NCBI GenBank assembly: GCA_023229165.1
Contig: JALNZQ010000136.1
Span: 1 to 7,159, forward strand
Origin: Methanothrix sp.
Lineage (GTDB): Archaea > Halobacteriota > Methanosarcinia > Methanotrichales > Methanotrichaceae
Direction of reading: 5' to 3'
Length of the DNA stretch: 7,159 nucleotides
How positions within the stretch are numbered: position 1 is the first letter of the stretch; each line of letters starts with the position of its first letter. A model generated the notes under the pieces. It was not told where the DNA came from. It saw only the letters and a list, made by a program, of their open reading frames with translations, and did no database searches. Shown here piece after piece: positions 1 to 3,959 of this stretch. Position numbers and translations under genes: made by a program.

Positions 1-406
1 TGTAATCTTCGCTTGTCACATTCTGAATCTTAGAAAATCCTCGTTTGGCCAGGAATGATTCCACAGTCTCTTCTGGGATGCCGAACTGAAGCGGCTCTCC
101 TGCCTTTTCTGCGTATTCCCTCATATTTCTTCCCGCGTCACACATCCCCTTGATTACAGAATCCAGGAAGTAGTCGAAGAGAATGACACTGCCTTTGCCC
201 GAATTTCCCATGATGAAGGCCAGAATATCATCCACCGCCTCCGCAGAAAGGTACATGACCAGCCCTTCCATGACAACGAGGGTTTTTAGCGATCTGTTGT
301 ACCCGCACTCCATTAGCCTTTGACCGAGTCTTTCTGCATGAAAATCGACAGGAACATACACAGCGTGGTCTGGGAGCGAGCCGAAAATTTCTTTGATTTT
401 TTCCAT
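1..406 (-). pseudogene. N-terminally truncated class I SAM-dependent methyltransferase (leucine carboxyl methyltransferase-like), runs off left edge
   Basis: Reading from ATG at 406, 135 codons are open and continue past position 1. The peptide opens MEKIKEIFGSLPDHAVYVPV, and has EGLVMYLS at residues 47-54, GNSGKGSVILFDY at 67-79, EPLQFGIPEE at 104-113 and FLAKRGF at 118-124. This is the C-terminal half of the TIGR00027/Ppm-type methyltransferases, O- or carboxyl-methylating enzymes of uncertain substrate. Full-length members have about 280 residues; roughly the first 130, with the SAM-binding Rossmann motifs and the acidic D-x-P motif, have no counterpart upstream. In this frame a TGA occurs at 448-446, so no longer form exists. 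GGAGG at 424-420 lies 13 bases before the ATG, rather far for a ribosome binding site. The fragment is probably a decaying gene; a coupled or shortened product cannot be excluded. Family assignment is firm from motifs; pseudogene status is inferred. Confidence 0.75.
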
Positions 407-480
407 TATCTGCAGAAACCCTCCCGTCTGGGCTCGATGCGCAGAAACTCAGAGCGCATCCAATGGCCAATCCCAAAAGC

Positions 481-488
481 ATTATATA
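481..488 (-). promoter_or_regulatory. Candidate archaeal TATA box (TATATAAT on the minus strand)
   Basis: The octamer TATATAAT is centred about 25 bases before a minus-strand ATG at 459, the spacing expected for a leaderless or near-leaderless archaeal transcript. It is the most TATA-like element in the left kilobase. It would serve the truncated methyltransferase region. The core TATATA is self-complementary, so a plus-strand role for the frame at 589 is also possible. No convincing purine-rich BRE is visible. Confidence 0.3.
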
Positions 489-573
489 GCTGGATGTCAA
501 TTGTAAACTTATCCCAACGCCATGGGTTTACACCAGTTGATGGTGGACCTCTCCACTATCTGCCCGACGATAA

Positions 574-599
574 AGAGCCGGCATTCTTATGCTGGCTCT
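574..599 (+). repeat. 11-bp inverted repeat / hairpin overlapping a candidate start codon
   Basis: The arms AGAGCCGGCAT (574-584) and ATGCTGGCTCT (589-599) flank a TCTT loop. In plus-strand RNA all 11 positions pair, one as a G-U wobble (580/593). In minus-strand RNA that same position is an A-C mismatch, so the fold is better on the plus strand. The ATG at 589 begins the 3' arm and would be sequestered. The hairpin could be a leftover terminator, a translational control element or an element end; the sequence alone does not decide. Confidence 0.55.
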
Positions 600-983
600 C
601 TTATCCTCCGTATTTATTTTGGCTGATTGGTGGTGGGAACTTTTATGCCGATTCGGATATTGGATCTATCGGACGCCGTCAGGAAGACTTTATAAAATTT
701 GCCCGGTCAAATATGGCCAGCCCATTACTTTTGCCACCCTGGCGTACGAGCCTGACGAAAAACCGACATCATCAATCTGCATCCAAAGAACCGGGCAGGA
801 ATAGCTCTGATCAGCCTGCGAGGAGAACGATCTTCTACAGATCTAGCACTTTGCACGGATCTGGAGACGTATGACGACGCAATGACGGTCAAGTGCATTC
901 TTGTCGATAGAAAGATCAGAGAAGCTGATGCAGACCTGCGAGATTGGGCAAATCAAGTCGTTACAACCTGTATGGCAATTTAA
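589..983 (+). pseudogene. Unrecognised protein gene, apparently frameshifted at an A5 run (758-762)
   Basis: I do not recognise this family. From ATG at 589 the frame is open to 804 and begins with a hydrophobic, tryptophan-rich stretch (MLALLSSVFILADWWW), then reads YWIYRTPSGRLYKICP (about residues 24-39) and ITFATLAYEPDEK. A second frame, open from 756 to the TAA at 981-983, reads DIINLHPKNRAGIALISLRG, then an acidic, charged C-terminal part with VKCILVDRKIREADADLRDW. Adding one base to the five A at 758-762 joins them as EPDEK-T-DIINLH, giving about 131 residues. The second frame has no plausible start of its own at the junction, which supports one broken gene. The N-terminal segment could be a membrane anchor or weak signal. 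No ribosome binding site precedes 589, and that ATG lies in a hairpin. The stop faces the rps7 terminator, so the two units converge. Real mutation and sequencing error cannot be separated here. Confidence 0.45.
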
Positions 984-989
984 ATTGTG

Positions 990-1042
990 AAAAAATAAAC
1001 TTGAATAGGCGCCTTTTCAGCGCCTACTTTTCTAACAAAAAA
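990..1042. terminator. Convergent terminator region: 7-bp stem-loop flanked by T-tracts
   Basis: TAGGCGC (1006-1012) pairs with GCGCCTA (1020-1026) around a 7-base loop. Read on the minus strand, after the rps7 stop at 1049, there is a T6 run at 1042-1037, then the stem-loop, then TTTA followed by T6 at 995-990. Archaeal RNA polymerase terminates mainly at U-tracts, so this is a good end for the rpoB-rps7 operon. Read on the plus strand, the stem follows the stop at 983 and is trailed by CTTTTCT, so it may also end the convergent plus-strand gene. Confidence 0.65.
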
Positions 1043-1048
1043 CCTAGT

Positions 1049-1606
1049 TTACCTCGCCGCTTTTGCCACGCGCTCCACACTGTCCCTGTGGTTGATGGCG
1101 TAGCTCTTGACATCGCGGTTGGCTGCGGATATGATCTCGTCCGCCAGCGCTGCCTCAGCCGTCTTGGCCTTTTTAAAGGAGGCTGCATGAGTGCCCTTGG
1201 CTAGGAACATAAGGGCGGTGTCCACGCGCCTCTGAGGAGATGTATCCACGGCTTTGGGCACAGTTATGCCACCGTACTTGAGTCGAACAACCTCTTCGCG
1301 CGGCCCGGCATTGGCTATGGCCTTGGCCAGAACGGATAGCGGGTTTTCCTTGGTCTTCTTGGCAACTATGTCGAATGCGCCCTCGACTATGCCGTAAGTC
1401 TTGAGCTTCTTGCCCGTGTTCTTCTCCGTCCTCATCAACTTGTTTACCAGGCGCTCTACGATATGCTGCTCGGACTTCTTGAACTGCTGTTTGGCATGCT
1501 TGCCGCCGGAATGAATGACGGTCTTGGATGCCAGGTTCATATAGCCCTTTACGCTCGGATCAGTAACCTCGACCTCAGCCGGATCCCACTTGCCGAATAG
1601 TTTCAT
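1049..1606 (-). CDS. rps7: Small-subunit ribosomal protein uS7 (S7)
   Basis: The protein has 185 residues, usual for archaeal uS7, which nucleates assembly of the 3' major domain of 16S rRNA and forms part of the exit-site region of the 30S head. Diagnostic stretches are KTVIHSGGKHAKQQFKK (residues 28-44), NPLSVLAKAIANAGPREE (88-105), YGGITVPKAVDTSPQRR (111-127) and the C-terminal SYAINHRDSVERVAKAAR. It starts five bases after the rps12 stop. A GGTGA motif at 1621-1617, inside the last codons of rps12, lies ten bases before the ATG, suggesting coupled translation. It is the last gene of the operon; the expected fusA does not follow. Identification is secure from conserved motifs and context. 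Confidence 0.97.
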   Translation of the reverse strand: MKLFGKWDPAEVEVTDPSVKGYMNLASKTVIHSGGKHAKQQFKKSEQHIVERLVNKLMRTEKNTGKKLKTYGIVEGAFDIVAKKTKENPLSVLAKAIANAGPREEVVRLKYGGITVPKAVDTSPQRRVDTALMFLAKGTHAASFKKAKTAEAALADEIISAANRDVKSYAINHRDSVERVAKAAR

Positions 1607-1611
1607 TTAAA

Positions 1612-2040
1612 TCATCTCACCGGCTTTTCCTTTCTCCCTCGGACAAGCTCCAGAAGGGAGACATTATTGACAGCGATAACCTTGAATCTGACTCCAGGGA
1701 TATCTCCCATGGATCGTCCCTGACGCCCGCCGATACGATCGACAGTGACCTCGTCATGCTCATCTATGAATCCGATGGCTCCATCGCCCGGAGCAAAAGC
1801 CGTAACCTGACGACCATTTTTGATGAGCTGTATGCGCACAGCCTTTCTTATGGCTGAGTTGGGCTGCTTAGCCTCAATTCCTACCTTTTCGAGAACTATT
1901 CCCCTTCCCATGGGCGCTCCACCCAGGGGGTCAGCCTTCATCTTGCTCCCCGACATCCTTCGGATATACTTAGGATCGCTCCACCGGAGCGCCTTCCTAT
2001 CACTCTCCAGTTTCCTGGCGGCATAGATTCCATTTCCCAT
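1612..2040 (-). CDS. rps12: Small-subunit ribosomal protein uS12 (S12)
   Basis: This 142-residue protein is a full-length archaeal uS12, a decoding-centre component that monitors codon-anticodon geometry. The conserved loop KQPNSAIRK is at residues 58-66, followed by VRIQLIKNGRQVTAF (68-82), FIDEHDEV (91-98) and GRSMGDIPGVRFKV (108-121). The first loop corresponds to the segment where bacterial streptomycin-resistance changes fall; here it has the KQP form seen in archaea and eukaryotes. Alanine (A67) follows the loop where many relatives have cysteine, a mild difference. AAGGTG at 2052-2047 lies six bases before the ATG. The gene follows nusA after 32 bases, the widest gap in the operon, and precedes rps7 by five bases. 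Confidence 0.97.
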   Translation of the reverse strand: MGNGIYAARKLESDRKALRWSDPKYIRRMSGSKMKADPLGGAPMGRGIVLEKVGIEAKQPNSAIRKAVRIQLIKNGRQVTAFAPGDGAIGFIDEHDEVTVDRIGGRQGRSMGDIPGVRFKVIAVNNVSLLELVRGRKEKPVR

Positions 2041-2072
2041 TTATTTCACCTTGAGTAAATCGCAACAATTCT

Positions 2073-2504
2073 TTATTGAATTATGATATCATCAACGCCG
2101 TGATGCCTCTGCGCAAGCATCTTGGCTTTTAATATGTTTCGGCCATCTCTGCCGATGGCAATGCCTTTGTCTTTATTTGCTACCTCTACATAAGCCAATC
2201 GCTTATTATTCTTGTCTACGACCATGACATTCTTTATGGCCGCAGGCTGGAAGAGGTTCTCCAAAAACTCTTTTACATCGTCGCTGTACTCGACGATCTC
2301 TATCTGCTTTCCTACCGACTTCTTCACCCGGTTGATGTTCGAGCCCTTTCGGCCTATGGCTGCGCCCATATCTCCTTTTTTTATGACAAAAATGATGCGT
2401 TCGTTCTCCGCATCTACGACGCAATCCCTGGCCATGCCGCCAGTCAAGCTCTCGAACAAAGCAATATATCTGATTCCTTCGGTGGTGAGCTTAAACTCAC
2501 TCAT
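2073..2504 (-). CDS. nusA: Archaeal NusA-type transcription elongation protein (tandem KH domains)
   Basis: The 143-residue protein consists almost wholly of two KH RNA-binding domains. The first carries the GxxG loop as IGRKGSNI (residues 50-57), the second as IGRDGRNI (117-124). It lacks the N-terminal RNA polymerase-binding domain and S1 domain of bacterial NusA, as is normal for archaeal NusA. It presumably binds nascent RNA near RNA polymerase in elongation or termination; its exact archaeal role is less certain than the name suggests. The start overlaps the rpl30e stop as ATGA (2504-2501). GAGGTG at 2517-2512, inside rpl30e, lies seven bases before it. The position between rpl30e and rps12 is the conserved archaeal arrangement. 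Confidence 0.95.
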   Translation of the reverse strand: MSEFKLTTEGIRYIALFESLTGGMARDCVVDAENERIIFVIKKGDMGAAIGRKGSNINRVKKSVGKQIEIVEYSDDVKEFLENLFQPAAIKNVMVVDKNNKRLAYVEVANKDKGIAIGRDGRNILKAKMLAQRHHGVDDIIIQ

Positions 2505-2809
2505 GCCTCAACACCTCGGATCTCGCGCTGCAGTGCCATTATCTCCGAGTCACCTGGCTCGATGATGGCCAAGGCGGCCACGGAGAAGGGTTTCCCGCAG
2601 GCAGATCCGAGGTCCTTGCCCATACCCTGGTAACCGTAGACTGGGACGTCCACGGTCTCCAGTTGCATCCTTACATCCGCAGGACAATCTACCGCGAACA
2701 CTATGAGCTTAGCCTGTCCGTCAAGTCCTGTTTCAACGGTCCTATTCGATCCTAGCACCACTTTTCCTGTTCTGATGGAACTTCTTAGAGCTCTATCTAC
2801 GTTTATCAT
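2501..2809 (-). CDS. rpl30e: Large-subunit ribosomal protein L30e
   Basis: The product has 102 residues and belongs to the L7Ae/L30e/S12e/Gadd45 RNA-binding superfamily, whose members recognise kink-turn-like RNA. Visible family features are a basic N-terminus (ALRSSIRTGKVVLGSN, residues 7-22), the hydrophobic strand AKLIVFAVDCP (33-43), VPVYGYQGMGKDLGSACGKP (55-74) and the closing strand VAALAIIEPGDSEIM (77-91). The frame is open to a further in-frame ATG at 2860, but that would put 17 extra residues over the end of rpoA2. The ATG at 2809 has a proper GAGGT motif and matches the family N-terminus, so it is preferred. It starts ten bases after the rpoA2 stop, and its TGA overlaps the nusA ATG. 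L30e in an RNA polymerase operon is typical of archaea. Confidence 0.94.
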   Translation of the reverse strand: MINVDRALRSSIRTGKVVLGSNRTVETGLDGQAKLIVFAVDCPADVRMQLETVDVPVYGYQGMGKDLGSACGKPFSVAALAIIEPGDSEIMALQREIRGVEA

Positions 2810-2816
2810 CGTTATT

Positions 2817-2821
2817 ACCTC
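2817..2821 (-). promoter_or_regulatory. Shine-Dalgarno GAGGT that fixes the rpl30e start
   Basis: GAGGT lies seven bases before the ATG at 2809 and overlaps the rpoA2 stop codon (2822-2820). This spacing supports the 102-residue L30e over the longer in-frame form starting at 2860. Confidence 0.7.
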
Positions 2822-3959
2822 ATCTCTTGATTGCCACCAGGTTAACGTCACCCGTGCCAAGCTGTATGGGCTGGCCCACGATTACGTTTTCCGTCACACC
2901 TTTGAGATCGTCTACATCCCCGCGAATGGCCGCATCCAGGATATGATTGACGGTGACCTCGAAGGCAGCTCTAGCCAGCACGCTGGCCTTTTCGCCCGAG
3001 ACGCCATGCCGTCCGATCTGTTTCAGCTCCCCGTCTACGGTCATGATGTCCGCCACCAACATGATGTGTCGCACGTCTACAGAGAGACCCTGCTCGCGTA
3101 GCGTGTCCGTGGCTTCATTTATGATGGCATTTCGTGCCGCCTCGATGCCCAGCACCTCTCCGATCTCACTTATATTGTTGGTCTTGATGCGGGTGGGGTC
3201 CACACCCTCAAACTGCATAACCTTTTTGATCGAAGAGCCTTCCGTATAAAGGATGTACTCATCGCCCTCTTTGCGGATGACGACGCGCTTGATGCCCTCT
3301 ACGCCTTTGAGCGATAGCCTCTTGATCTTCTCTACTAGCTGTAGCAGCTCCCGGTAAGAGGGCTCCTTGGGGATCATCACCAGCAGATTCTCTTTTTGAT
3401 CCACATTAAGGCCGGTTTCCTCTTTCAGCCTTGAAGCGACCTCTTCTGCGGTGATCTTGCGCTGCTCCAATGCACTGGGATTCAGCTCAATGATCACATT
3501 CATCTCCGCCAGATCGGTGGCTATTGATCCCAGGTGGAGAATGGAAGAGGATTCTATGGCCCAGGCCACTTCTCTTGCCAGGTCTCGATCGTGGGCATAA
3601 TCCTGATTAAGCTTTATGGTCATGGTGGGCGTCGAGGGGATTTTTCTTGCATCCACAATCTCGATGAGCCGTGGCAAACCCAATGTTACGTTGATCTCGG
3701 CCACGCCAGCGTAGTGGAAGGTACGCATGGTCATCTGTGTGCCGGGCTCGCCGATGGACTGCGCCGCGACCACGCCCACCGCCTCGCATGGCTCCACTTT
3801 AGAGTGCTCGTAGTCGGAAGCCACCTGGGATGTGATATCCGTCAGTTGCTCTGAGCTTATGGGCACCCCTTTCAGCCCGTTTTGTATTGCTTCCTTGATG
3901 CTCGGGGGAAGGTCAAGCCCCACCAGCCTCTCTGTGATATCTTTTTCTGTGAGGATCAT
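2820..3959 (-). CDS. rpoA2: DNA-directed RNA polymerase subunit A'' (Rpo1C)
   Basis: The 379-residue protein is the C-terminal part of the archaeal largest RNA polymerase subunit, equivalent to the C-terminal third of bacterial beta-prime or eukaryotic Rpb1. The trigger-loop region is intact: AVGVVAAQSIGEPGTQMTMR (residues 60-79), then TFHYAGVAEINVTLGLPRL (80-98) and IVDARKIPSTPTM (101-113), which helps select and add the incoming nucleotide. The C-terminal cleft/clamp segment is visible as LVADIMTVDGELKQIGRHGV (301-320), then SGEKASVLARAAFEVT (321-336). No intein interrupts it, unlike in some other archaea. Its ATG overlaps the rpoA1 stop (ATGA, 3959-3956), with AAGGAG at 3970-3965 five bases upstream, consistent with coupled, equimolar synthesis with A'. 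Length and motifs indicate a complete gene. Confidence 0.98.
   Translation of the reverse strand: MILTEKDITERLVGLDLPPSIKEAIQNGLKGVPISSEQLTDITSQVASDYEHSKVEPCEAVGVVAAQSIGEPGTQMTMRTFHYAGVAEINVTLGLPRLIEIVDARKIPSTPTMTIKLNQDYAHDRDLAREVAWAIESSSILHLGSIATDLAEMNVIIELNPSALEQRKITAEEVASRLKEETGLNVDQKENLLVMIPKEPSYRELLQLVEKIKRLSLKGVEGIKRVVIRKEGDEYILYTEGSSIKKVMQFEGVDPTRIKTNNISEIGEVLGIEAARNAIINEATDTLREQGLSVDVRHIMLVADIMTVDGELKQIGRHGVSGEKASVLARAAFEVTVNHILDAAIRGDVDDLKGVTENVIVGQPIQLGTGDVNLVAIKR

Noticed and set aside
320..874. 184-codon plus-strand open frame
   Set aside because: Its first part is antisense to the well-supported methyltransferase frame and the rest overlaps the more protein-like frame from 589. 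The translation shows no recognisable motif.
1..983. Insertion sequence, CRISPR array, tRNA or defence system in the left accessory stretch
   Set aside because: I saw no transposase motif, terminal inverted repeats with target duplication, regularly spaced repeats, cloverleaf or recognisable defence domain.
2041..2072. Internal promoter in the nusA-rps12 gap
   Set aside because: Only 32 bases, with no TATA-like octamer at a suitable distance. The Shine-Dalgarno AAGGTG is enough to explain it.
2501..2860. Longer 119-residue form of L30e starting at 2860
   Set aside because: It would overlap the end of rpoA2 by 41 bases, and the 17 extra residues do not fit the family. The ATG at 2809 has a GAGGT ribosome binding site at seven bases.
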